The notes under the pieces are model-generated. The model saw only the letters and a list, made by a program, of their open reading frames with translations. It ran no database searches and was not told the origin of the DNA. Below are positions 1 through 5,781 of a DNA stretch of 32,618 nt, piece after piece. The stretch is from GCA-2861595 sp035536185 (GTDB lineage: Bacteria > Actinomycetota > Acidimicrobiia > Acidimicrobiales > GCA-2861595), in NCBI GenBank assembly GCA_035536185.1, contig DATLOM010000020.1:1-32618 (forward strand), written 5' to 3'. Position 1 is the first letter of the stretch, and each line of letters starts with the position of its first letter. The position numbers and the translations under genes were made by a program.

Positions 1-59
1 GGTCGTCCGCGGCGGTGAGCGACCCGACCGCCGCCGTCGGCGAGGCGGGGAATGACCTC

Positions 60-65
60 TACACT
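60..65 (+). promoter_or_regulatory. possible -10 box of ssrA
   Basis: TACACT fits an actinobacterial -10 element (TANNNT) and lies 22 nt before the mature tmRNA 5' end, which leaves room for a short leader removed by RNase P. I see no convincing -35 element, so this is weak. Confidence 0.3.
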
Positions 66-87
66 GGAGCGTTCACACATTCATCAA

Positions 88-433
88 GGGGGTGACTGGC
101 TTCGACTTTGGCTGTCGATGCGGGAGAAGCGAGCCGTGGTCTCCGGAGCCACGTTAAAGAGCCGGAACCAAAAACAAACGCCGACAATTCTGTCGCGCTC
201 GCTGCTTAAAACCAGCGACGTTCGTCCGGCCCCAGCCTCACGGGTCGGTAGCGAACGCCATCTAGTGAGGCTCACCTCCCGGCTGCGTCAGCCGACCGGT
301 AGGGACATCTAGCTGACTGGGGCCCTCCGCCGACGCCGGTGGCGAGTGGAGGGCCTGAGATCGATCACCGGATGCGCTCGGAGAAGCCCTGTTGAGAAAC
401 TGAAGCACGCGGGTTCGATCCCCGCCACCTCCA
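88..433 (+). ncRNA. ssrA: transfer-messenger RNA (tmRNA)
   Basis: One-piece tmRNA, the trans-translation RNA that frees stalled ribosomes and tags the unfinished protein for proteolysis together with SmpB. The 5' end GGGGGTG (88-94) pairs with CACCTCC (426-432), with one G-T pair, to form the acceptor stem, followed by an A discriminator at 433. The T-arm GGTTCGATC is at 412-420, and the conserved 5' core GGTGACTGGCTTCGAC follows the start. The tag frame ends in ALAA-stop at 207-209. The genomic 3' CCA is not encoded (the next bases are AG), so it must be added after transcription. About 346 nt is normal for the family. No smpB is visible in the 87 bases upstream. The 3' end is a common integration site, and a degenerate copy of it occurs at 2789-2823. 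Confidence 0.95.
180..209 (+). other. tmRNA tag-peptide reading frame
   Basis: The frame ending GCG CTC GCT GCT TAA gives the degradation tag. By analogy with the Mycobacterium tuberculosis tmRNA, where GCC is the resume codon after an A-rich stretch, the tag would be ADNSVALAA. The C-terminal ALAA is the protease-recognition end. Nine residues is short compared with the usual 10-16. If resumption were upstream, at ACA or AAA, the tag would be longer (KTNADNSVALAA). The stop and frame are seen in the sequence; the resume codon is inferred. Confidence 0.75.
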
Positions 434-446
434 AGAGTGCTCAGGA
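412..446 (+). repeat. ssrA 3' end, att-like repeat (left copy)
   Basis: These 35 bases span the T-arm, the acceptor 3' strand and the first arm of the terminator hairpin. They match 2789-2823 at 30 of 35 positions without gaps. Similarity resumes downstream in a shared AGGTGAGCC. This is the position where tmRNA-targeting integrases recombine, so it is a plausible attL. Confidence 0.6.
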
Positions 447-459
447 TTTCTCCTGAGCA
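438..459 (+). terminator. hairpin terminator of ssrA
   Basis: TGCTCAGGA and TCCTGAGCA form a perfect 9-bp stem around a TTTC loop, five bases after the tmRNA 3' end. Only a weak T-rich stretch (TTGTTG) follows, which is common in high-GC actinobacteria. Confidence 0.7.
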
Positions 460-509
460 TTGTTGGAGGTGAGCCAGTCTCCCGGGATCAGGTTGCCGAC
501 ATACTTGAG

Positions 510-1625
510 TCAGCGCCCGCCCGCCGCCTTGACCACGGCTCCATCGGTGTGGCCGCGGACGTGGGCTACTCGCTCCGCCTCGGCCTCGATCTCGGCCCAC
601 ACCGTCTTGGCAATTGCGCGGAAGCACCCCACGGTGACCTCGTAGCGCCTGCCCTTGGCCGCGCCGCGCCAGGTGGCCACCGGGAGGGCCTCGTGGAGCA
701 CGACGCCGGGCCCGCCGAGGATCGGGAACACGGCCTTGCGGTCCGGTGGCTCCGGGAAGAGCAGGTCGCGGTCACGGGCCTGGATGAACGCGTCCTTGGC
801 GGGGACAAGCCGCACCCCGGTGCACGCCGGTAGCCGTTCCAGAGTCTCGAGGTCCTCCTCGAGCACGAATGCCTTGCGGTCAGCTCGCACCGGCACGAGG
901 TCGTCCGCCACCGCCGACCATCGCTGCTTGGCGTCGGACTTGGCGATGCCGGCCCACTCGGCGAAGTGGCCCGACGTCGTGGGCGCGTAGCAGTGGAGAT
1001 AGCGCCGGAGCAGCTCGGAGCGGAGAGCCTCGACGTCGCCCTTGGCCTCGGCGCCGAGCCAGGTCTTGGCCTTGACCAACATCACCGGCGCGGTGCTGGT
1101 CAGGAGCAGCCGCCCGAGGAGCGGCGCACCCCGGAACACGCTCTCACTCGGGTGATTCACCTTGCACTGACGACACCACGGGGCCAGTTCCGCTGGAACC
1201 CGAGCCGTGACGGCCTCGCTCACTTCGCCCTTCAGTCGAGGCTGCGAGCCGATGACGGCGACCATCGCCTTCTCGACGTCGATCAGCGCATTGGCAGGCT
1301 GGTGCCACAACGCCTCGAGAGTGTCGTCAGCCGGACGGGCGGCCAGCGTGAAGACAGCAAAGTCAGTCGATGGGAACACGTGCGGCGCCCCCCGGAGGGA
1401 CCACGCCAGCGCCAGCTTCTTCGAGGTCACGGCCTCTTCGACCACCGGACCTTCGATGTCGAGGCGGGCGGCCAGAGAGACGTCGGCGTTGCCGGGCGGC
1501 GTGTCCTGGATCCCACACGCCCCCACCACTTCGAGCAGCTTCCTGGCCGGCCGGCGGCGGTCGAGCGACTGCGCCGCGGCCCGGAAGGACAGCACCTGCT
1601 CCCGGCTTACCCGGCGCTCACCCAC
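510..1625 (-). CDS. winged-helix DNA-binding domain protein (HTH_42, AlkZ-like)
   Basis: The protein is about 371 residues. The N-terminus VSREQVLSFRAAAQSLDRR, then IQDTPPGNADVSLAARLD, WSLRGAPHVF and a later HFAEWAGI segment are the landmarks of the PF06224 winged-helix superfamily. That family includes the AlkZ/YcaQ interstrand-crosslink glycosylases, but most actinobacterial members are of unknown function. I do not see evidence to assign a glycosylase activity. I chose the GTG at 1625 because family similarity begins a few residues later. An open frame runs back to a TTG at 1676, and neither start has a clear ribosome-binding site. The gene lies inside the segment between the two ssrA 3'-end copies and points back toward ssrA. 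It may be a passenger of that segment. Confidence 0.75.
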   Translation of the reverse strand: MGERRVSREQVLSFRAAAQSLDRRRPARKLLEVVGACGIQDTPPGNADVSLAARLDIEGPVVEEAVTSKKLALAWSLRGAPHVFPSTDFAVFTLAARPADDTLEALWHQPANALIDVEKAMVAVIGSQPRLKGEVSEAVTARVPAELAPWCRQCKVNHPSESVFRGAPLLGRLLLTSTAPVMLVKAKTWLGAEAKGDVEALRSELLRRYLHCYAPTTSGHFAEWAGIAKSDAKQRWSAVADDLVPVRADRKAFVLEEDLETLERLPACTGVRLVPAKDAFIQARDRDLLFPEPPDRKAVFPILGGPGVVLHEALPVATWRGAAKGRRYEVTVGCFRAIAKTVWAEIEAEAERVAHVRGHTDGAVVKAAGGR

Positions 1626-1926
1626 GGCTCGTCGGTGATGCGAGGCACATCGCAGCTGAACGTAGCTGCACCGCAACTGACGCCGGAGCAGCTGGCGACG
1701 AACGCCGCCGGTTGCGTCAGGCTCGGGAGAGGCTGCCGATGACTGCCGCCGCTACTGCGGGGACCTCGACCGCCGGCGGGAGCACGACGCCCGGCGGAGA
1801 CGACACCCCACATCCGATTGACGTACCCGCTACGCGCCCAGGTCCGGCAGTACCTGAGCGCTCGGCCGAGGCCGCGGCACGAAGCCGCCATCGAAGGCAA
1901 TCCGCATCGCTTGTACGCTCCTCACC
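1626..1926. other. intergenic region between divergent genes
   Basis: About 300 bases separate the winged-helix gene from the DUF6036 module. Apart from the -10 box at 1914-1919 I see no gene, RNA or strong repeat. Open frames exist in both directions, but none has recognisable protein features. Confidence 0.4.
1914..1919 (+). promoter_or_regulatory. -10 box of the DUF6036 module
   Basis: TACGCT ends 7 nt before the GTG start at 1927. This spacing places the transcription start at, or within a base of, the start codon and predicts a leaderless mRNA. The same geometry appears at the three other TA operons in this window. Confidence 0.5.
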
Positions 1927-2202
1927 GTGAGGAGCGTTGATCCCGCGCTCCCGGGTGCCGAGATCGTGGCCGCCGGCATTGACGACTTGCGCAACGGACG
2001 CGACACGTCCGAAGCCCTCTTGGTCTCTATGGCGGCGACCCGGCTCCGGCAGCTCGGATTCGACATCCCGCCGGCTATCGCCGATCCGGAGCATCGACTG
2101 TGGGAGCAGCTGGCTCAGGAGGGCGCCGATGCCGCCCATGGCCGGTACAACTCGCTCGTGCGCCGTCTGGTCAGCTTCCAGCGAGCCGCATGCGTGAACT
2201 AG
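1927..2202 (+). CDS. small protein preceding a DUF6036 nucleotidyltransferase, putative antitoxin partner
   Basis: This 91-residue, largely helical, acidic protein runs from SVDPALPGAEIVAAGIDDL to a basic C-terminus. I do not recognise a named domain. Its gene overlaps the downstream DUF6036 gene by 13 nt (2190-2202), which implies translational coupling. Small proteins in this position upstream of DUF6036 or MNT-type nucleotidyltransferases are usually treated as the partner of a TA-like pair; that is inference from context. The start is GTG without a Shine-Dalgarno sequence, but a TACGCT -10 box lies 7 nt upstream, which fits leaderless translation. Confidence 0.7.
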   Translation: MRSVDPALPGAEIVAAGIDDLRNGRDTSEALLVSMAATRLRQLGFDIPPAIADPEHRLWEQLAQEGADAAHGRYNSLVRRLVSFQRAACVN

Positions 2203-2720
2203 CCACGGGCGAGCGGATCCGCCGGCTGCTGCGGGCTCTGGGCCGGGTGAGCCGAGAACCATCGACTGTGTACCTCACGGGCGGCGCCACCGCCGTGCTC
2301 CTCGGTTGGCGCGAGTCCACGATCGACGTCGACCTGAAGCTCGTTCCCGATTCCGACGAGCTTCTTCGTGCCATTCGTGACCTGAAGGAGGAGCTCGAGA
2401 TCAATATCGAGCTGGCGTCTCCGGACCTGTTCATCCCCGTGGCGGACGACTGGCAGGAGGCCAGTCCTTGGGAGTCGACTGAGGGGACGGTGACTGTTCG
2501 CCACTTCGACCTCCGGGCCCAGGCGCTCGCCAAGATCGAGCGCGGCCACGAGCGCGATCTGGGCGACATCGACGCCATGCTCACGCGGGGCCTGGTGTCG
2601 GCCCGAGATGTGTGGCTGTACTTCGAAGCTATCGAGCCGAACCTCTATCGTTATCCCGCCATCGACGGGCCTTCACTACGAAAGGTGCTCGCCGAGGTCA
2701 TAGGTCCCCGCCCGACATGA
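2190..2720 (+). CDS. DUF6036-type nucleotidyltransferase (AbiEii/MNT-like)
   Basis: The protein has 176 residues. YLTGGATAVLLGW followed by STIDVDLKL gives the GG-x(n)-DxD signature of the polymerase-beta nucleotidyltransferase fold seen in DUF6036 and AbiEii families. The middle region FIPVADDWQEASPW and a later HFDLRAQALAKIERG (Lys near the end of the core) are typical for this group. The C-terminus is helical. Members often work as toxin-like NTases that modify tRNA or a partner protein, but the substrate here is unknown. The ATG at 2190 overlaps the upstream gene; an open frame extends back to 2100 in a shadow of that gene and is less likely. A decayed relative of this gene lies at 4246-4347. 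Confidence 0.8.
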   Translation: MRELATGERIRRLLRALGRVSREPSTVYLTGGATAVLLGWRESTIDVDLKLVPDSDELLRAIRDLKEELEINIELASPDLFIPVADDWQEASPWESTEGTVTVRHFDLRAQALAKIERGHERDLGDIDAMLTRGLVSARDVWLYFEAIEPNLYRYPAIDGPSLRKVLAEVIGPRPT

Positions 2721-2788
2721 GCGCCCGGCGTAGCCGCCCCACGTAGCCGCCCGGCGGCCTGCTCAGGGCCCTACGCCTATGACGAGCA

Positions 2789-2823
2789 GGTTCGATCGCG
2801 GCCACCTCCATCAATGCTCAGGA
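2789..2823 (+). repeat. degenerate copy of the ssrA 3' end (right att-like copy)
   Basis: GGTTCGATC, GCCACCTCCA and TGCTCAGGA recur in the same order and spacing as in ssrA (412-446), with 5 mismatches in 35. The acceptor strand CACCTCCA is fully kept, while the T-arm pairing is damaged. It is not part of any complete tRNA or tmRNA. It marks the far end of a 2.4-kb segment downstream of ssrA. Confidence 0.55.
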
Positions 2824-2875
2824 ACCTTCTCGCGTGGCTGAAGGTGAGCCGTCTCGAACCAACAACAAGCTTGGG

Positions 2876-2893
2876 GCATGTTCATGCTACGGT
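2876..2893 (+). promoter_or_regulatory. mazEF promoter/operator
   Basis: GCATG-TT-CATGC (2876-2887) is an inverted repeat that abuts a TACGGT -10 box (2888-2893), which ends 6 nt before the ATG of mazE. An operator overlapping the core promoter fits autorepression by the MazE-MazF complex, and the spacing predicts a leaderless transcript. Confidence 0.45.
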
Positions 2894-2899
2894 TGTGGC

Positions 2900-3136
2900 A
2901 TGGCTCGCAGCCGGGTGAGTACGACCGTTGATGCTGCGCTCCTCTCGGACGCCAGGCGGCTCCGCTCCGGTGTCAACGATGCGTCGCTCTTCGACGAAGC
3001 CCTGGGGGCACTGGTCGCCCGCCACCGGGCCGGCGAACGTGACGCCGCCTACGGCGCCTATGACAAGCACCCGATCGACGAGCCCGACGAGTGGGGTGAC
3101 CTCGCCTCGTTCCGTGAGGCTGCGGCAGCGTCATGA
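2900..3136 (+). CDS. mazE: MazE-type antitoxin
   Basis: The 78-residue antitoxin begins MARSRVSTTVDAALL, a ribbon-helix-helix DNA-binding segment. It is followed by a helical region and a C-terminal tail with DKHPIDEPDEWGDLASF that would bind and block the toxin. This arrangement matches mycobacterial MazE5-like antitoxins paired with MazF. The start at 2900 is chosen over the longer open frame to 2834 because family similarity begins exactly here and a -10 box lies 6 nt upstream. The stop overlaps the mazF start (ATGA). Confidence 0.85.
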   Translation: MARSRVSTTVDAALLSDARRLRSGVNDASLFDEALGALVARHRAGERDAAYGAYDKHPIDEPDEWGDLASFREAAAAS

Positions 3137-3459
3137 CTCCGGTGCCCGCTCGGGGCGAGATGTGGTGGTGTGAGCTGCCCGACATCGGGCGCCGGCCCGT
3201 GGTGGTGCTGTCCCGGGACGCGGCAATCCCCCGCCTGCGGCGAACCCTCGTCGCCCCCTGCACGACCAAAGTGCGGGGGCTGCCGAGCGAAGTCGTCCTC
3301 GAACCCGACCAGGACCCGGTGCCGCTGCCCTCGGCAGTCAACCTCGACTCGGTCGAAAGCGTCTCGCTGGGCGTGCTGGTCGAACGACTCGGCCGGCTCA
3401 GCGACGGGCGGATGCGGGACGTTTGCGCCGCCCTTGCTGTCGCAGTTGCGTGTGACTGA
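3133..3459 (+). CDS. mazF: MazF/PemK-type mRNA interferase toxin
   Basis: The 108-residue protein has the PemK/MazF fold landmarks: GEMWWCELP at the N-terminus, RRPVVVLSRD with the conserved Arg, a VAPCTTKVRGLPSEV segment carrying the conserved Thr, and SAVNLDSVESV. MazF enzymes cleave single-stranded RNA at short motifs and arrest growth when the labile MazE is degraded. Here the cleavage specificity cannot be read. It is full length and overlaps mazE by 4 nt, so the pair is co-transcribed and translationally coupled. Confidence 0.9.
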   Translation: MTPVPARGEMWWCELPDIGRRPVVVLSRDAAIPRLRRTLVAPCTTKVRGLPSEVVLEPDQDPVPLPSAVNLDSVESVSLGVLVERLGRLSDGRMRDVCAALAVAVACD

Positions 3460-3494
3460 CGAGGCCTGTCCTTCGGATTGATCCCTTGGCGGGT

Positions 3495-3521
3495 ACCACG
3501 ATCGTGGTCATGAAGTAGTAT
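3495..3521 (+). promoter_or_regulatory. vapBC promoter with perfect palindromic operator
   Basis: ACCACGATCGTGGT (3495-3508) is a perfect 14-bp palindrome. Seven bases later comes TAGTAT (3516-3521), a -10 box ending 6 nt before the GTG of the antitoxin. The palindrome covers the -35 region, the expected position for an autorepressor site bound by the VapB-VapC complex. Confidence 0.55.
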
Positions 3522-3527
3522 TCTGGT

Positions 3528-3842
3528 GTGACGCCAAGGGAGCGACTGTCGGCGACGGTGGAGAGGGAACTGCTCGAAGCCGGGCGTGCGGCGGTGGCTG
3601 AAGGCCGAGCCGAGAGCCTCAGTGCCTGGGTGAACGACGCCCTGCGGCGCCAGGCGGACCACGATCGGCGGATGGCGGCGCTCGACGAGTTCCTGGCTGC
3701 CTACGAGGCCGAGCACGGGGCGATCAGCGAACAGGAGATGCGAGCGGCAAGTCGTCGGGCCCGCTCCCGGGCTGACGTCGTTCGCGGCGAACGCAAGTCC
3801 GTGGACAAGGTGCCTGGCCGCCGCGATCGCCAAGCAGGGTGA
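3528..3842 (+). CDS. vapB: VapB-type ribbon-helix-helix antitoxin
   Basis: The 104-residue protein starts MTPRERLSATVERELLEAGR, consistent with a ribbon-helix-helix DNA-binding dimer. It continues with a helical, Ala/Arg-rich middle (EFLAAYEAEHG) and a basic C-terminus. I infer the antitoxin role from size and from the tight overlap (GTGA) with a PIN-domain toxin gene. GTG start without Shine-Dalgarno; a TAGTAT box 6 nt upstream supports leaderless initiation. The C-terminal tail after ASRRARSRADV is Arg/Lys-rich, which is unusual for a toxin-neutralising tail and may contact DNA or RNA. Confidence 0.75.
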   Translation: MTPRERLSATVERELLEAGRAAVAEGRAESLSAWVNDALRRQADHDRRMAALDEFLAAYEAEHGAISEQEMRAASRRARSRADVVRGERKSVDKVPGRRDRQAG

Positions 3843-4219
3843 CCATCGTGCTCGATGCCGGGGCCCTTGTCGCCGTTGAGCGGGGCGACCGGGACATGAT
3901 CGCCATCATCAAGCGGGAACGGCTGGAGAACCGCTCCCCTCTGACTCACGGAGGGGTCATCGGCCAGGTATGGCGTGGCGGCCACGGGCGCCAGGCCAAC
4001 CTCGCCCGCCTGCTGCCAGGTGTCGACGTTCAGGCGATCGACGAACACCTCGGTCGGCGGGCCGGGGTGATCCTGGCCGCGGCCGGTACCGATGACGTAA
4101 TCGATGCCGCCGTGATGCTGCTTGCTCATGATGGCGACGAGATATTCACCTCGGACCCTGCGGATCTGCGAACGCTCGCTCAGGCGGCAAACAAGCATGT
4201 GGACGTGATTCCCGTTTGA
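3839..4219 (+). CDS. vapC: VapC-type PIN-domain ribonuclease toxin
   Basis: The 126-residue PIN-domain protein has the acidic metal-binding residues expected: Asp6 in VLDAGALVAVE, a Glu at 14, the Asp in DDVIDAAVMLLA and the Asp in FTSDPADL. It belongs to the subgroup with a GVIGQVWRGG segment in the middle. VapC toxins are Mg-dependent RNases that often cut tRNA or the sarcin-ricin loop; the target here is unknown. It overlaps the antitoxin gene by 4 nt (GTG start). No truncation is seen. Confidence 0.85.
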   Translation: MTIVLDAGALVAVERGDRDMIAIIKRERLENRSPLTHGGVIGQVWRGGHGRQANLARLLPGVDVQAIDEHLGRRAGVILAAAGTDDVIDAAVMLLAHDGDEIFTSDPADLRTLAQAANKHVDVIPV

Positions 4220-4245
4220 CCGCCCAGCGGTGCGGAGCATCGCCG

Positions 4246-4347
4246 ACTTGGCTCAAGGACTGGCGAGAAGCCAGCCGCTGGGGAGGCCACCGAAGGCACC
4301 GTTACCGTCCGCCCCTTCGACCTTCGGACCCAGAATCGTGCTTGCGC
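4246..4347 (+). pseudogene. relic of a DUF6036 nucleotidyltransferase gene
   Basis: Read on the plus strand, this stretch gives DWREASRW and, after a frame change, TEGTVTVRPFDLRTQ. These correspond to DWQEASPW and TEGTVTVRHFDLRAQ of the intact DUF6036 protein at 2190-2720. The N-terminal catalytic half and the C-terminus are missing. It sits directly after vapC, so a second DUF6036 module probably once stood here. Confidence 0.6.
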
Positions 4348-4396
4348 CCCAGGAGCCACACCAGCCGCAGCCGCATGTGCGGCCTCGGTCGGTCGA

Positions 4397-4870
4397 TCAA
4401 TACTCAGGCAGGAGTTGGAAGCCTTCCGCCGACGCTGCGCCGCGAAGCGAACTGTCGAACGCCTCCAGAGTCGAACACTCCGGATCGGCGCGTCGCGTCG
4501 CCAGAGCAGTGGAGAGTTGAACGGCGTCATAGGCACGAAGGCCGTGGACGGCACAGAGGGTTGCCGCTTGGTCGAGGATCTCCGAGGTGGTGGCGACCAC
4601 GGCGAACTTCGGCTCCTCCTCCCCTACCTGGCCGGCCACGCCACCCCCTACCTCGGCGCCGCCGTAGTAGTCCGATTCGAACTCAGCGGTCAGGACCCGA
4701 GCATCCTCAGCTCCGATCTCGCCGATGCGGTGCTTGCGCCAGAAGGCGGCCGGTACCTCGACACGGGCAATCTCGGCTACCGCCAGAGCAGCAAGCCCAC
4801 GCACCTTCTCGTGTCCCTCCTCATCGGCATAGAGCTTCACGATCGCCGACGAGTCGGCGAAGACGCTCAA
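4397..4870 (-). CDS. vapC: VapC-type PIN-domain toxin (second pair)
   Basis: The 157-residue PIN protein starts MSVFADSSAIVKLY, with Asp6 and the adjacent Ser/Ala typical of the family. Glu38 in RVEVPAAFW, the Asp in LRAYDAVQLSTAL and a Asp in FDSSL complete the four acidic positions. RNase toxin by family; target unknown. The start is a TTG at 4870 that overlaps the antitoxin stop (TTGA). A Gly/Glu-rich loop (GGAEVGGGVAGQVGEEE) before the third acidic residue looks like an insertion. The pair is transcribed convergently toward the first vapBC. Confidence 0.85.
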   Translation of the reverse strand: MSVFADSSAIVKLYADEEGHEKVRGLAALAVAEIARVEVPAAFWRKHRIGEIGAEDARVLTAEFESDYYGGAEVGGGVAGQVGEEEPKFAVVATTSEILDQAATLCAVHGLRAYDAVQLSTALATRRADPECSTLEAFDSSLRGAASAEGFQLLPEY

Positions 4871-5160
4871 CGACCTTCGTCGACCAGGCGTGACAGGGGA
4901 GTGCCTCGAGATGCGGCGGCCCGGGCCCGTGCCAGCTGCTCGCCAGGAGGCCGGGCGCGCGGCCCCCGGCCGGTCACCAGCAGCCCGGCACGAGCCAGCC
5001 GCTCCCGCAGCCTCGCCGCGTCACCGTCGGCGAGATCCGGGTTGGTGGCGGCATCGAGCACGGCGGTCACGTAGTCGTTCATGCTCCGCCCCTGGGACCA
5101 GGCCGCTCTGCGCACCCTTTCGACGAGTTCATCACTGCCCCGCCACGTCATCTGGGCCAC
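4867..5160 (-). CDS. vapB: VapB-type antitoxin (second pair)
   Basis: The 97-residue protein begins MAQMTWRGSDELVERVRRAA and contains QGRSMNDYVTAVLDAATNPD, a ribbon-helix-helix pattern common in actinobacterial VapB proteins. The C-terminal part (GEQLARARAAASRGTPLS) should embrace the toxin. I chose GTG at 5160, because the N-terminal residues VAQ match relatives and because a TATCAT box lies 6 nt upstream. ATG at 5151 and a further upstream ATG at 5184 are alternatives. The 4-nt overlap with vapC indicates coupling. Confidence 0.75.
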   Translation of the reverse strand: MAQMTWRGSDELVERVRRAAWSQGRSMNDYVTAVLDAATNPDLADGDAARLRERLARAGLLVTGRGPRARPPGEQLARARAAASRGTPLSRLVDEGR

Positions 5161-5177
5161 ACCTGCATGATAGCAGG
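5161..5177 (-). promoter_or_regulatory. promoter/operator of the second vapBC
   Basis: On the minus strand CCTGC-TATCAT-GCAGG forms an inverted repeat whose spacer is the -10 box TATCAT. The box ends 6 nt before the GTG start at 5160. Binding of VapB to the repeat would directly cover the -10 element, and the transcript would be leaderless. Confidence 0.5.
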
Positions 5178-5257
5178 CATGCATGCACCAGTGGCCAAGA
5201 TGGAGAACTCAACGGACGATTCCGCGGAAGCTGCCGGTTGCACCGGGACGCTTCGGT

Positions 5258-5665
5258 CGCGGTGTTCACAGCGCCACGGTGAGGTCCTGCCACTGCGTGG
5301 GATCGGGCCGGTCGTCCAACACGGAGGAGACGCCTCGGATAATCGCGCCGAACCCGTGGTGGGCCAGCGTCCAGAGCAGAATGCAGCCCGAATGGTGGTG
5401 ACCGGCCTCGGCCCATTCCCGCAGCAGGGGCGCGAAGTCGCGGGCGTTGCGGGTCACCAGGATGCGCCTGCTCAGCGGCCCGCTCGAGCACCTGCGGGTC
5501 GTCGAGTGCGCCGAGCACGGCGTCCGAGGCCAGGTTCAGCACGTCGTGGCCGCTCTTGGCGAGTGGGCCGCCGATTCGCTTGGGCGACAGGTTCGCGTCC
5601 CGGAGCAGGCGCAACCGTCAGGCTTCCACGACCTCGATAACGGGAGCAGCGCCCGCAGCTCGTCC
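5258..5665. repeat. long dispersed direct repeat, copy 1
   Basis: This block matches 27343-27753 at about 94 percent by eye (about 22 substitutions, with 1-nt and 2-nt gaps). It contains the DUF5615 toxin-like gene and the last part of its DUF433 partner. Both copies are in the same orientation. The edges are abrupt, just after the toxin stop and inside the antitoxin. Confidence 0.8.
5266..5614 (-). pseudogene. frameshifted DUF5615 PIN-like protein
   Basis: The first half reads MRLLRDANLSPKRIGGPLAK up to ERAAEQA and the second half, in another frame, TRNARDFAPLLREWAEAG to the end DLTVAL. Compared with the intact copy at 27351-27701, the sequence GCGCGCC has become GCGCC near 5464, a 2-nt deletion that breaks the frame after the middle of the protein. 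DUF5615 proteins have a PIN-like fold and are found next to DUF433 antitoxins. The TTG start is kept. The break removes the C-terminal half, so this copy is probably inactive. Confidence 0.8.
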
Positions 5666-5765
5666 TGTCGTCTCCCCCCGCTCGACCAGCTCGGCGAACC
5701 CCGGGCAGGCGAGGGCGGTCAGCTGCACGTTGGCCCGGGCGCCAACCGGGTCGTGGGTTCATCCA
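5618..5765 (-). pseudogene. truncated DUF433-type antitoxin relic
   Basis: The last codons read IEVVEA-stop, exactly as in the intact antitoxin ending at 27705. A 1-nt deletion near 5639 breaks the frame relative to that copy. Beyond 5665 nucleotide identity to the intact copy is lost, although a weak protein resemblance continues for about 25 residues. No start region with the N-terminal DNA-binding part is present. Confidence 0.55.
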
Positions 5766-5781
5766 GCCGGAACTGCCCTCG

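Noticed and set aside
262..627. Open frame on the minus strand across the tmRNA 3' end
   Set aside because: It lies antisense to ssrA and the winged-helix gene end, with low-complexity Arg/Gly/Pro translation and no domain or ribosome-binding site.
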